Below, piece after piece: positions 33,591 through 45,749 of a stretch of 64,000 bases of DNA. Positions within the stretch are counted from its first letter, which is position 1, and every line of letters begins with the position of its first letter. Source of the stretch: Syncephalastrum monosporum B8922. Lineage: Eukaryota; Mucoromycota; Mucoromycetes; Mucorales; Syncephalastraceae. The notes below the pieces were generated by a model, which did no database searches, had not been told where the DNA came from, and saw only the letters and a program-made list of their open reading frames with translations. Both the position numbers and the translations under genes were made by a program. The stretch lies in the NCBI GenBank assembly GCA_000697355.1, contig JNEN01001228.1, positions 1 through 64,000 of the forward strand. Direction: 5' to 3'.

Positions 33591-33936
33591 AAGCATCTCT
33601 CCCGTTACTAGCACCACTACTACCACCCCTCCCACCTTTTTAGAGACATCTCGTCCGCCTGCTCAAGTGTGGACTTCTCCCAAGGCTACTTGGTGTGTTT
33701 TCCCTTATGAGCATGTCGGCTAAAGCTTGCTTTTCTCCCCACCTGTCTTGTTTTGCTGTATAGTTTGTCAGATATCCTTTTGCTTTCCCTTTCCTTTTCC
33801 CTTTCCTTTTCCCTTTCCCTTTCTCTTCTCTTTTTTCTTTCTCTGCGATGTAGAACAATGTCGTATAAATCTCTGAAAGTGTACACAGTCTATACGTGTT
33901 TGTTACATGTCTTCTTCAGCTTCCCGGACTTGCTTT
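33591..33936. other. 3' region between convergent PEX5 and EME1
   Basis: Includes a polypyrimidine microrepeat of CCCTTT/CCTTTT units at about 33778-33840, probably in the PEX5 3' UTR. No gene. Confidence 0.6.
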
Positions 33937-36303
33937 TTATGTGATCACTTCGTCTGGATCATGCGAGGTGAATACTGTACAGATCTTTTTCGACATGGCG
34001 TCGTTGACCGTGCGATCGCGGGCAGATACTGCACTTCGTTCGACAGACAAGTGGGCTAGCATGTCTTCGCGGTCTTCCTGGGTATCTTTGGCTTGGTACG
34101 CCTTGTAGAGATCTTGCAATTTTGGATACTCGGTGGCGACGCTCTTGGCGACCGCAGGCGTGCACAACTGGATTTCCTGTAGCATTTTGTTCCAGGTATC
34201 GGAGGCGTCCAAACCGCTGCGGGCGGGACCTTGACGGCTACGTCTCTGAACCATTCGATACGGGGCTCGCGCGACTTCCGCCGTCGTAGCCACCATCCAG
34301 TCGATCGTCTCCTGCTGATCGTTCGTAGGCACAAGCATCACGTCCTGCATAAACTGCAGGTATGTCAACGCGTTTTCGATGGCATCTTTGCTCGGCCCCA
34401 GGCCAGTGTCAACATCGGCTTGCGTTCGCCGCCGTCGGCGGGTGGCCCCACTGCCATCGGCAGCGGTCCAGTCGAGGCGCTGCAGCACCTGCTGCTCAAA
34501 GTCGCGCCGCTTGAGGGTCCGCCTTTTGCGGTAGTATGTCTCCAAGCCCTCGGTCATGAGCATGATGCGCTTGCGTGGTGCACGGTCCCTGAGTTTTTCA
34601 GCCCACGCATCAAGTCCGCTTTCGCCTTGTTCGACGAGGTTGCAGAGATCTTTTGTCTCAAGAAAGACAAGCAGAAGATTTTCTTCTTTGACGCGCGTCT
34701 GACCTTCTGGGTAGGGCACAAAGGCATCCAATTCATCGTTCCACTCAGAGTCCCAACGTCGTCGCCAGCTGAGAGTGTACAGGCCTTGACGGTCCATGAT
34801 GTGTATCTCTGCTCCTCTTTCTTTGACTTTTTCCTGGAGAAGCACGCCGCGCGTGGACTCGGCGAATGTGGTATCAATATCAACGATCATATCCGTCAAC
34901 ACCGTTTCCCGGGAATTGCCGAGGCGATTCGCCTTTTCCAGCATGGCTTTCCGCAACTTTATAGCCTCCTTCTCCCGCTAAATCCAAATATGAAAATAAA
35001 ATGAGTATATTGTTTGAGTCGGCATACCTAGATTACTCTCTCTCTTTTTTTTTTTTTTTTACCTTGGCTTGTTCGCGAGCTTCTTTCTTGCGCTGCAATT
35101 CCGCCTTCTTCACTTCTGCTTTGCGTTCACGCATCTCATCTCGCGCTCGTCTCTTGAGCTCCTGAAGTCGTTCTTTAGTTCTCCAAAGTTTTACTTTTGT
35201 TACTTTGATTATTTACCTTGTCCATATCGACGGGTTGGGTGCTGGCAGTGGGATTTTTCCGCCGGCGAGAGGGTTTGGGAGCCTCTTCCTCTTCACTTTC
35301 ACTTTCGCTCATGTCCTCCCACTCCTTTATGAAGTCGAGCGGAAGGGAAGACACACTTGGGGCGGAAGAAATGGCAGGTATTCTTCGCTTCCGGGGTAAT
35401 CTTTGCGCAGCAGGCGGTGATTTCTCAGGATCGCTTTCGGATAGGTCGATGATGATAGAAGGACTGGGTGATATGGTCGGTTGGGAGTCATCGACGTCGC
35501 TGTTTTTGGCGAGTGTCTGGGAGGAGACCAAATCGGTCATGAAGGCGTCAAGCGAGAGGAGCGAGTGATTGTCATCCGAGTCGTGGATGGGTGGTGGAGC
35601 GTGGGGTGAGTGCGGCGGTGGCGACGGCGAGTGGAGGGTATCGTTCAGGTCGAAAGGAGCGGATGGTGAGAGGCAGAGCTGTGAGTCATCGTGCGGAGGA
35701 GAAGAGGAGAGGAGAGAGATGGGATTGGTTTCGGTGGCGGACCGGATAGGATCGAGCTGGCTGTCAGTATCGAACGGTAAGAGGGGGGGTGATGGTGAAC
35801 TGCGAAGATCAATGTAGTCACGCGTTGTATTACGTGCTGTGGATAGCTTCTCTCTTGATGGTGCGGGTGATTCTAATGACTGGTCGTAGTGGCGTGCTGG
35901 CGTGGAAAGTAAATCATCATCAAATATGTCGTCGTTGTGGAGACTGGTGCAAAATGCCACGATATTAGACCTCGTCATTGGACTATCATGCTTTAATGTA
36001 CCTCGGCTGGCTGTTTTGAGCTGCTATGGTAGAATCAGGATCTCTATCGTCTTCATCCGAGTCAATGATTATGGCGGCCAAGGAGGGATCGCGGCTGGTG
36101 CCTTCCAAGAACTGAAAAAGAGAGAGCAGGATTAGGGAAAGGCAGGGATTACAGGGAAGACGTACTCCTCCATCGAGAATGCGGTTCACGGTTCGTTCGA
36201 CGCTTTTTGTTTTCTGGAGGTCGACGCGAAGGTCAGAAAGACTCTTGTGGCTGCACAGTTCATGGGCTTCTTTTGCCATGCGATCAAGCTCATCGGAGTC
36301 CAT
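33937..36303 (-). CDS. EME1: Crossover junction endonuclease EME1-like, non-catalytic partner of MUS81
   Basis: Five exons in transcript order: 36303-36166, 36111-36002, 35943-35217, 35161-35063, 34977-33937; 704 residues. EME1 pairs with MUS81 to cut branched recombination and replication intermediates. The N-terminal 350 residues are Ser/Pro/Asp-rich and probably disordered (IIIDSDEDDRD, LIKEWEDMS-type acidic elements). Then comes a highly charged coiled region (ELKRRARDEMRERKAEVKKA), as in fungal EME1, and an ERCC4-like nuclease fold (TVLTDMIVDIDTTFAEST, LYTLSWRRRWDSEWND, LLLVFLETKDLCNLV) without the catalytic GDxnERKxxxD of MUS81, followed by helix-hairpin-helix-like C-terminal helices. 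The acceptor at 35162 was preferred because the branch site CTAA lies in front of it and the phase fits. Confidence 0.85.
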
Positions 36304-36517
36304 TTCAAGTGGAGAAGAAGCATCAAATTGAAACAAGGGAAGACGAGTAATACAAAATAGCAGTACGTAGACAACCGCATTGAACCAGAACAGACATCCA
36401 TGCTCTATCATGAGTAGACCATCATATATATACAGTGTCAGCCATGAAGTTGGGACAGGAAATAGTAGTTGTATTGATCACGGACGCGCTCTAAGATGGG
36501 ATACGAAAGCACACACG

Positions 36518-37259
36518 CTAGAAGACGGTGCGTTTGTCGGACATAACGCGAACGATGCAGCCCGTGCCAGCAACCTCGGTTACCTAGAGCGGATACGTAT
36601 ACGTATAAGCAACCCAAGAACTACCGACATAGTCAAGCATAAGAATGAACAGCTCACCTTCTCGTGCCAAGTCAGCAGGACACCCGAGTTGTACTCCTCG
36701 GGCTTTGCCATGCCAGCATACAGGTACTTCATCAAAAGGTCGCGCTGGTCCGCGCTAAGAGACTTGACGGCCGTAGCGATATCATTGGCACGGAACACGT
36801 TGAGCGTCTCGAGGACGGTGTGCGTGCTCACAGACTAGAGGTCACGCAGGTTGTTAGTACGATTATGTGATGTCTGCCACTCATCTGGGGCATCGCGTCT
36901 TGTTCCAGGCCTTGTGGACACGCGAGGGTTTCTCCTTTTATTTTACCTTGGCTTGGTCCATGTTGCGTCCATAAGGCGGGTCTTCCAAAGCACGCAGTAA
37001 TGCACCGTTCATGTCACCTCTTTGTTCATTGATAGATAAATTAGACTACAATGTGAGCTTCCAATCCGGTGTTCATCCGTCCACTGTGTGTTCTGTCATT
37101 AACGCACTTGGTGAGTAAGTTCCGCACGTCTGTGCTCCGAGTTTGGGACGCAGCCTCGGCCTGGTCAGGCGTCAGGCCACTCTCAAATTCACTGAGAATC
37201 TCGTCCTCAGTGTATGCATCTTCGTCGTATTGGTCAATGTCGATTCTTCGGAAGGACAT
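36518..37259 (-). CDS. ARPC5: Actin-related protein 2/3 complex subunit 5 (p16-Arc)
   Basis: Four exons in transcript order: 37259-37108, 37019-36947, 36834-36658, 36583-36518; 155 residues, the normal family length. A small helical subunit of the Arp2/3 actin-nucleating complex. Landmarks: MSFRRIDIDQYDED start, ALEDPPYG, HTVLETLNVFRANDIATAVKSL, DLLMKYLYAGMA, VLLTWHEKV and a C-terminal VTEVAGTGCIVRVMSDKR, all typical. The stop lies 215 bp from the EME1 start on the same strand. Its ATG is only 168 bp from that of XRN1 on the other strand. Confidence 0.96.
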
Positions 37260-37427
37260 GGTGTCGTGCTATAGTGGAGAGGGAGGGTTGAAATAGAAAG
37301 AAGAGGGTCCGGAGTTGCTAAGATTGCACACACGATCATTCAAAGTGCGCTACGACACAGAAATCCGAGTTTCAAACCATTGAGTCTGCCGCAGTTTCTT
37401 TCCCCTCCTGCACTCAATTACGCAACC
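37260..37427. promoter_or_regulatory. 168-bp bidirectional promoter between ARPC5 and XRN1
   Basis: Both start codons flank this interval in divergent orientation, so it must contain both 5' UTRs and core promoters. No TATA box is obvious. Confidence 0.6.
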
Positions 37428-40400
37428 ATGGGTATTCCAAAATTCTTTCGCTGGATGAGGTCCGTTCGTCTCCCTTGCACGCCTTGCGCCCACCGTCTGG
37501 ACGCGACGGCACCTTCGTGACACGTACTAACCTCTGTGTGTGTGTGTGTCACTATTAGCGAGCGCTACCCCATGTGCTCCCAGCTGATCACTCACAACCG
37601 GATACCAGAGTTTGGCAAGTGCCCTGAAAAACCTGACCTTGTTTTACCCACGAAAAAAGCTTATGCCTACTCGCAGACAACCTGTATCTGGACATGAACG
37701 GCATTGTCCACAACTGTTCCCATAACAACAACGACAATGCCCATTTCAGAATCACCGAAGAAGAGATCTGGATCGGCATCTTCAACTACGTCGATCATAT
37801 CTTCTCCAAGATTAAGCCCAAGAAGCTGTTTTTCCTGGCCATCGATGGCGTCGCTCCCAGAGCGAAAATGAACCAGCAACGCTCGCGTCGCTTCCGCACC
37901 GCCAAAGAGGCGGAGGACAACCGCCAAAAAGCGCTCGACAAAGGCGAAGAGTTGCCTGAGGATGATCCATTTGACAGCAATTGTATCACGCCTGGTAAGG
38001 AGACACACACACGCAAATAAGTCAGTCCATCGACCCATGACTTAATGCAACATGACAGGCACGGAGTTTATGGCCAAGCTTGTGCAAGAACTGCGCTATT
38101 TCATTTCCAAGAAGGTCTCTGAAGACTCAAATTGGCAGAACGTCGAGATCGTCCTTTCCGGCCCTGACACGCCCGGTGAGGGCGAGCACAAAATCATGGA
38201 GTACATCCGCCTTGCAAGATCCCAACCCGACTATGACCCCAACACCCGTCACTGTCTCTACGGTCTGGATGCCGATCTCATCATGCTGGGTCTCTTGACC
38301 CACGACCCTCATTTTGCTTTGCTCCGAGAAGAGGTGACCTTTGGCAAGCAGCGCCGGAAGAAGGTGACGTAAGTACTTATACTCTTTGCGTCTATTGACG
38401 TACTCAATTTCGTATTCTGTGTGCAGCTCCCTCGATTCCCAGAATTTTTACCTCATGCACCTTTCACTGCTGAGAGAGTATCTCAATCTCGAATTTATCG
38501 CGCTGAAAGATACCTTACCGTTTGAGTATGATATGGAGCACATCATCAACGACTTCATTCTTTTGGCACTCTTCGTCGGCAACGACTTTCTGCCGCATCT
38601 TCCTGCTCTGCATATCCACGAAGGCGCCATCAGTCTCATGTTCAACATCTACAAGGAGGTGTTGCCTACCTGCGGTGGCTATCTTCAAGACGGGGGCCAC
38701 GTCCACCTCGGCCGGCTACAAAAGATCTTGGATCAGCTCAGCACCCGAGTCGAAAAGGAAAGTTTCGTTGCTGAGAACTTGGACTCCCTCTATCTGGAAG
38801 GCAAAGGCGAGAACGGCCAAGACGCGCGCGAGGCCATGCACAAAGCAGAAAAGAAAGGCTTTAGTAAGTCAAAGAACTGCATCTCCCGTTGCTGAGTGAG
38901 ACTCACATCTGTATAGCTATTACCGAGACCCAAAAGGGCCTCGTTGGCCAAATCAAAGATTTCATCCTCGCGAATGGTCCGGGAAGCTCCGAATCCTTCC
39001 ATTTCCCGCCTACCTTGACGCTCCGTGATCGCCGATTTGTTGAGAAGGTCGCCAAGGAGTTTGGTCTCTACTGCGCTGTCGAGCACACGATGGACCATCA
39101 GCAACACGTTTACATTGAGTTTCCCGAAAATGAGGAGGGCGAAGAAGATGACAGCAGCGAAGAACTGGACGAGGAGGCCATTGCGGCGCGTGACCGCGTT
39201 CTGAAAAAGTACGAACGAGCGAATGTGGTTCCCGATGAGTATTCTCAACAAGAAGCCGATCGCCTGGAGAAGGAACAGTTTGAGCGTAACTTCAAGGAAT
39301 GGAAGCGAAACTACTATCGGGTATGTGAGATGGCACGGTTGCATATGGGAGGTCCATGCGCTAACTCGTCATTTAGGAGAAAATGTCTATCGATATTGAC
39401 AATCAAGAGCAAATGGACTCACTCTGCGGAGCTTATATCAGCGGTATTCAGTGGGTGCTCCATTACTACTACAACGGCGTCGCTTCCTGGGGCTGGTTCT
39501 ACCCGTATCATTATGCACCCAAGATTTCCGATTTAGTCAACATTCAGAAGTTCCAGGATCACACTTTCGAACTCGGCAAACCTTTCAGTCCGTATGAGCA
39601 GCTGATGGGTGTCCTTCCCAAGCTCAGCAAAAAGCTGCTCCCACCTGCCTACAGAGTAAGTGATATGACACGATGAAGAAAGATAATTGCTGACAAAACT
39701 TTAGGGCTTAATGACGGACCCATTCTCTCCCATTGGTGACTTTTATCCCTCGGACTTCGACAGCGACATGAACGGCAAAAAGCAAGAATGGGAGGCCGTT
39801 GTCAAGATTCCCTTTATTGACGAAAAGAGACTTTTGGAAGCCATGGCAAAGCACGAGCATCAGCTGTCAAAGGAAGAGAGGGCACGCTCGGAGTTTGGCC
39901 AACCGCTCAAGTTTGTCTATGACAAGTCTTTGGCCAATCGAGAGAAACCTTTGGTTTATCCCAGCCCGTTGCCTGCTGTCTTCCCAGATATCCACAACTG
40001 TATGGCACGGGAAGTGCCGTTCCATTTGCCCGCTCTGGAAAACGGCTTGAAGCTGCAAAAGCATCTTTTGGACAACGTCAAGCTAGGCAAACACGCTCTC
40101 GCTGGTTTCCCCTCGCTGGACACTATCCCTCACGATGCTCAGCTCGACCTGGCCCGTGTCCGTGTCTTTGATCAGGAGAGCAAGTGAGTGTACTCATGAT
40201 CCCATATTATTTACACAGAATTCTAACATATACAACTATCAGGAATGAAACAATGGTAATTACGCTGAAGGACCGCTTCAATGGAGCGGATGTGGAGACA
40301 AGCCAGATCGCCAAGCAACTACTGTACAAGCGGGTGTATGTTCGTAAGTGTGATTTATTGGTTATTTGATGCACATAACTGAACCATACTTGATAGACTA

Positions 40401-41879
40401 TCCATACCTGCAAGAGGCTGTTGCAATTGGTGTCTCTGACATCAACAGCAAATACTACATGCAGATCTCGGGCAAGAAGAAGAACATCCGTCAACATGAG
40501 ATGGACGAGGATGAGAAGGAAGACTGGAAGAAGCGAATCGGTCGTGTAGAATACCTGTCCAAGAAGCGGCTCGGTTTGGAAGTTGGAAAGACCGAGATTG
40601 GCGTGCACGTGTGCGTCCTGCGTGGCATGAAGAAGACGCCTGAGGGTGCGTATGTCAAGGAATACGTTAACCCAGCACAGGAAGACCTGGTACCTCTCCA
40701 AATGGTGGTCACTCGCGTGGCCAGTCCCGATCCACGCTACATTGAGCGCCCTCCTCCGTCCGTGAAGGAGGAATTCCCGGTGAACAGCAGAGCCTTCTTC
40801 CTCGGCAGCGCTTATTATGGCACGCTCGCCACCGTGACAGGGCACAGCGGCCATGACACGATCGATATCAGCATGATCGTGCCCACCGAAATGAGAAGTG
40901 CAATTGAGCCCAGTTTCGGCCGTCAGATTACAAAGAAGCAGCTTGACATGGTTCAATACACGCCCTCATATGCGGTGGCCAACGAACTCAATTTGGACCC
41001 TTTGGTGCTCTCGAAGCTGACATCGTCGCTGACCGTCCAAGACAAAGGCCTGCAGCGGATCAACTTGGGTCTGAACCTCAAGTTCGAAGCCAAGCAACTC
41101 AAGGTCGTGGGCTATACACGCAAGTCTCGCAATGGCCAGTGGGAATTTTCCAACAGGGCCGTGGACCTCATCAAAGCCTATATTGACACTTTCCCACAAT
41201 TCATTCAATTGTTGCATAGCAAGGCTAAGGGCAGTCGTAAGTGCGATAGCAGATACGCTACCCAAGAGAGACTAATGATGATTATACTTAGCCATGCTGC
41301 GTGTTCAAGACATGGTATGGACTGAGAACGGCTCAAAGGAGATCATGCGGATGCGCCACTGGCTAAAGGACAACAAGGTGGATGATCTGCCTCGTGCGCC
41401 GTTGTCGACCGAGGAATTGGAAGAGGTAAACACACTCCCAACAGAATTTGCACAAGCGCGCTAACACCTATATACAGCCCTTCGTCCGAGAGCTCGAAGA
41501 TATTGCATCTCAATACCATGTGCAGTATTTGAATAACACCTTCAAAAAGCTGATTATCCACAAGATTCCGCGCTCTGTCCTCTTGCTGCCCGGCGATGCC
41601 GAATCCAGACTGCAGGGTCAGTCTTTCAAGCTCGGTGACCGCGTCCTCTATGCCCTGGATGCAGGTCCGGTACCACTTGCCACAAAAGGTACCGTCGTCG
41701 GTGTCCAGGAGAAGATTGTGGATGTGCTGTTCGACACGACCTTTATGGGTGGTCAAAACTTGGGCGGACGCTGCTCTGATTTCCGCGGTCTTCCCCTGCC
41801 GCAATCATGCATCATCAACCTGTCGTATCCTGCCTTTGCCCAAAAGCCTGAGCTATCAAAACGCCAGCAGCAGCACTAA
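37428..41879 (+). CDS. XRN1: 5'-3' exoribonuclease 1 (XRN1/KEM1), short C-terminus
   Basis: Twelve exons: 37428-37459, 37559-37614, 37677-37994, 38059-38368, 38427-38863, 38917-39320, 39377-39655, 39705-40183, 40243-40343, 40397-41236, 41292-41425, 41478-41879; 1263 residues. The main cytoplasmic enzyme degrading decapped mRNA. The N-terminus MGIPKFFRWMSERYP is the XRN1 hallmark. Acidic catalytic residues are visible in LYLDMNGIVHN, LFLAIDGVAPRAKMNQQRSRRF, GPDTPGEGEHKI and LYGLDADLIMLGL. The later D1-D3/SH3-like region is present (GDRVLYALDAG, FDTTFMGGQNLGGRC). The protein ends soon after this SH3-like part, without the few-hundred-residue low-complexity tail usual in XRN1. The second intron begins with GC (37615, GCAAGTGCC). 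Confidence 0.95.
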
Positions 41880-42267
41880 GAGTACCAGTGCACCGTGAAA
41901 ATGATAAATATTTGTAGCAAAATTCCATTATAAAAGAAGACTCGTTTACTGTTTTTCGTTCCTTCACTGACGTCTAAAGGTTAAAGAGTCTGTCTTGTGT
42001 TTTCCTGATTTGTGAGAATATGTGGTACCGATTATAAATGTTATCTATATGAAGCAACAATATCATTTGATGTTTGTCAGCAGATGACTTTTGATATTAA
42101 GGTACATATGAAGAAGTTTAATACAGATAAAAGAAACAAGCTGTCTAAATATGAAGCTATGTTAAAGGTGATCTACATATAACAAATGAAAGCAAAAGAA
42201 TTTAAAAACATAAAAGAGACGTCGTCTGTGATGTACGTAAGGGAATAAATAGCGGAGTGATTTCTAC
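41880..42267. other. AT-rich convergent intergenic region
   Basis: Shared 3' region of XRN1 and the metallo-beta-lactamase gene; no gene. Confidence 0.5.
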
Positions 42268-43272
42268 CTAGAGGCGGCTGTTGCCGATGTAATAATATTC
42301 TTTCGAAATCAAATCGTAAACGTCGTACTTGTCTGCGACTGTGGCGTCCTTTGCTTTGACCTTGCCATCGTGTTGCAGTTTAAGCAGGTGGAGAGCAATG
42401 CCACGGATGTAAGCTGGCTGGACCTCAGCGGGCAGACCATCTCCTAGGCGCTGGCCGATATCAATGGGAGTCCAAATATCGCGGTCGGCTTCGGACTGGA
42501 TCAAGGCCAGGATCTGATCCTCGCGCTGCAGTCGAATATTCACATATTGTTTGATCTTGGCAACGCCGTCCTGTACGACAGGACCGTGACCCGGATAGAG
42601 CATCTGCGGCTGCAGCATCTCGAGCTTGCGCAAACCGTCGAGATATTCGACGAGGTCATCAAAGACGACTGTGCCGTGGCCTAGCACGCAGTCTCCCGTG
42701 AATATGGCGTTTTCCTCGCGCAGCCAGAAGCAGCAATGGTCTTTGGCATGTCCACCGGTGTGCACGACCTGGAGGGTCGTTTCCTCGTCGACTTGCAGGA
42801 TTTGGCCTTCATGCAAAGGCTGAAGCTCGATGTGCTCCGGGAAACCATTCATGAATATCTGGGCGTCGTGTGAGTCAGGGTCCAGAGGAAACTTGTGGAC
42901 CTTGATTGTCAGCTCGGCGGCGGCAGAGTCGTCGTCGTTCTGATACTCGTGTTCGCTCGTGCTGGTATGCGCCGGGAAGAAGTCAGACAGACCCCGCCAG
43001 TGGTCAAAGTGGCAGTGCGTAATGACAATGTCAGAAATGAAGGCGTTCGGGTCCATGTCTTGCAAGGCCTGCTGCAATAAAGGCATATAGCCTGGCTCTC
43101 CCTGCCCACAATCGACCAGTATCTTGCGTGGACCGGCACCCACGAGATATGTATTTGTGCCTTGCAGCGTGAAAGGCCCCGGGTTCTGGCCAAGCCCCCG
43201 CCATACGCGATCGGAAAGCTTCGCAATGTCGGGAAGCACGTCCAACGATTGCTTGGTTCGCCCAGAAGACAT
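42268..43272 (-). CDS. LACTB2: LACTB2-type metallo-beta-lactamase fold hydrolase with PTS1-like end
   Basis: Single exon, 334 residues from ATG 43272 (MSSGRTKQ); upstream in-frame codons include no ATG in a good place. Metal-binding signature THCHFDHW (HxHxDH), then HTGGHAKDHCCFW, FTGDCVLGHGT and YPGHGP provide the His/Asp ligands of a di-zinc hydrolase; a C-terminal winged-helix-like part follows. The layout matches LACTB2, which in animals is an endoribonuclease of mitochondria. The protein ends in Ser-Arg-Leu, a canonical peroxisomal PTS1, and the N-terminus is not an obvious mitochondrial presequence, so peroxisomal location is inferred here. Substrate unknown. Confidence 0.9.
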   Translation of the reverse strand: MSSGRTKQSLDVLPDIAKLSDRVWRGLGQNPGPFTLQGTNTYLVGAGPRKILVDCGQGEPGYMPLLQQALQDMDPNAFISDIVITHCHFDHWRGLSDFFPAHTSTSEHEYQNDDDSAAAELTIKVHKFPLDPDSHDAQIFMNGFPEHIELQPLHEGQILQVDEETTLQVVHTGGHAKDHCCFWLREENAIFTGDCVLGHGTVVFDDLVEYLDGLRKLEMLQPQMLYPGHGPVVQDGVAKIKQYVNIRLQREDQILALIQSEADRDIWTPIDIGQRLGDGLPAEVQPAYIRGIALHLLKLQHDGKVKAKDATVADKYDVYDLISKEYYYIGNSRL

Positions 43273-43570
43273 GTCGCGTGTACAGAAAAAGTGGAAGAAA
43301 GGGGTAAAAGATAGATAAGGTATATTAGAAAGCGGATATCGCAAAGTGATACTGCTGACGGGATGCTATTGACGCATTTGGTTGTTATACTTTCACGTGG
43401 CTCCCCACACTCGATCGCTTCGCAACGAATTTGCCAAATGAAAAAACTTTGCTGTGTGACAAGACAATATTCAACATGTTTTATATGCGAAGACAAAAAT
43501 GGTGAAGTGAGACTATGTATAAATAACTAAAAAGATTATGTGCAATGGAGGGAGGGCGGGGAAGGGATGC

Positions 43571-45749
43571 TTAGAGCTTGTTGGAGGAGGAGCAGCACGA
43601 CTCAGCGGCCGCCTTTTCGGGGTTGGCATTGACAGACTTGTTGATGCCCTTGTTGGTAGGAGGCACGTCCAGAGCGGGGTTGGCCATGAAGAAGTTGGCG
43701 GGCTTCATCATGAAACCAATCATCTCCACAGGCATAACAGGGAAGTCTTCCACGCGGGGCAAGTGGGTGATACCAAAGGTGAACCAGAGGACGATGTCGG
43801 TGTTCTGCACATTGGCGCGCTCCTTGTTGGCCCAGTGTTCGACACTGTCGCTACCATCAGACTGGTTGCAGTAGAAACCACCGGCGAACATCTGCTCCTC
43901 CTTGTAGGGTGTGATCCAAAGGGCCTTGCGGGCGAACGAAGCACGCTCGCCGACGAGCGAGTCCTGGCGAGGGAAGAAGCGGGCAAGGTCCTTCGACATC
44001 AATTTCCAGCCGACCGGCGACTTGGTGTAGGGATGGATGCGGTTCTCGTTGATAATCTTCCAGAAACGGGAGGTCTCGAAGTTGCCATCCTGCTGGCCTT
44101 CGATGGTATCCTTGAGGATGGTCGGCTCGTAGATGAAACCGTTACCATATGGGTTGCGGGGGTGGCCCGTGGGGAACGGGCTGGGGTAAGTATCGTACTG
44201 CGCCACAGAGTTGTTGGGACCGTCAATCATAGGATCGATACGCATGGTAAAGAAGTGCTGGTGGTATTGGGCGTTGATCTGAGGAGCCACGGTGACACCA
44301 TACGGTCCAGGGGTCTCGTCCTCGGCCATAACGTGAGTGTTCAGCTCACCGGTAGCCTTGACCTCGTACTCAAAGGTACCGTCCTGGTAGAAGTAGTAGT
44401 AGAGACCATAGTCGTAGTTGGCAACTATAAGATAATCTTCATTAGCAAAATGCCTTTTTCCATTGTTGTTTGTAGAAGCTTACCAGTGACAATGTGCGAG
44501 ATCACGAGACGGCGGGAGCGGACGGTGTGAGCACGGCCATTGCGGTAGTCAGTGTGCTTGAACAGGATACCGTGATCTTCCTCGTGCATACAGACAGCGT
44601 TGGGCACGTGGAAAGGCTTGCCTTCGTGGTCGTTGAAGGTGGCATCAAAGTAGTAAATGGAACCCAGACAGTCGCAACCCAGAGCGAGCGAGTTCGTGCA
44701 CAGACCAAGACCGTACTCACCGACGTCAAAAGCGTGTTTGCGGAAGTGAGGAGCTTGGGGATCGGCATAGGGCACAACCATCTCGGAGAGCGAGATACGG
44801 TAGAAAAGAGGACGCTTCTCGGGACCATCCTGGTAACTAACGTTGTGGATGACAAGACCCTCACGATAGTTCATAGAGATGCGCATATTCCACTTTTGCC
44901 AGTCAATCTCGTGACCCTTGACAGTGAAAGAGACACCCTGGGGTTGCTGCACGATGATTGGCTTGACGTCCTTGCGGAAGTTCTCCTCTCCAATGAACTC
45001 AGGCAAGAAGTTGTGCTGCTGCTTGGGAATGGTGGGACGGGTGAACTTGCTGTCGCGGGGCTTGATACGCTCAATGTCAATGACCTTCATGGTAGACAGA
45101 TCTATTCATTGACATAATTAATCACTTGTGCTCAGAGTGCTTTTCTCCCTAACTTACCAATGATAGGCACGAAATCAAGAGGATGGGCGTACTGGTTGTC
45201 ATCCTCGCATGTACGCATGTACATCAGAGCCTGCATAAGACGCTTCTCGCGGCCAGGGTAGCTGACATGGCGGGCAATGGCCCAGGGGTCGTTGAACACC
45301 TGCGACATGTCGGTGATACCGAGCTCGCGGCATTCGGCAATAACCTTCTCGTCCTTGACCACAATGGCCTCGACCTCAAACATGTCGTCCATGGTAAGGA
45401 TGGGCTGAACATCGGGAATATACTTGAAGGACTTGACAGTCTCACTGTCCAGGGAGACGATGGCCTCGAAGCACTTCATGGACGGGCGCTCAAGGATCAC
45501 AACCAGGGCTTCACGTTCAACGTGTGTGATCCGGGGCTTGCTGGTGTCCCAACCGAGGTAAGACATCATGACGGGCTTCGGGGGTTCCTTGAGGGTAATA
45601 GTGTTGAACACCAGGTTCATGGAGGGCTTGCTCTGGCGGACGATCTGACCAACCCGGATGACCTCGTCACCAGAGAGCTGATCCAAAGGATGAGCATAGG
45701 GGTGCTTTGTTGAGGCAGTAGCGGTCTTCATTTCCTTAACGGTGGCCAT
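43571..45749 (-). CDS. AMO1: Copper-containing primary-amine oxidase (TPQ enzyme)
   Basis: Three exons in transcript order: 45749-45158, 45101-44484, 44424-43571; 687 residues, normal for fungal peroxisomal amine oxidases. Oxidises primary amines to aldehydes with H2O2 and ammonia. The cofactor motif VANYDYG holds the Tyr that becomes topaquinone. Copper ligands are the pair in QYHQHFF and the His in THLPRVEDFPVMP; the D2/D3 N-terminal domains precede them (AHPLDQLSGDEV at the start). The C-terminus is CCSSSNKL; NKL is a weak PTS1, which fits the known peroxisomal home of such enzymes. Same strand as the LACTB2-type gene, 298 bp upstream of it. Confidence 0.95.

Noticed and set aside
34231..35004. 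257-codon plus-strand frame
   Set aside because: Antisense shadow of the EME1 last exon.
43538..44530. 330-codon plus-strand frame
   Set aside because: Antisense shadow of the copper amine oxidase last exon.
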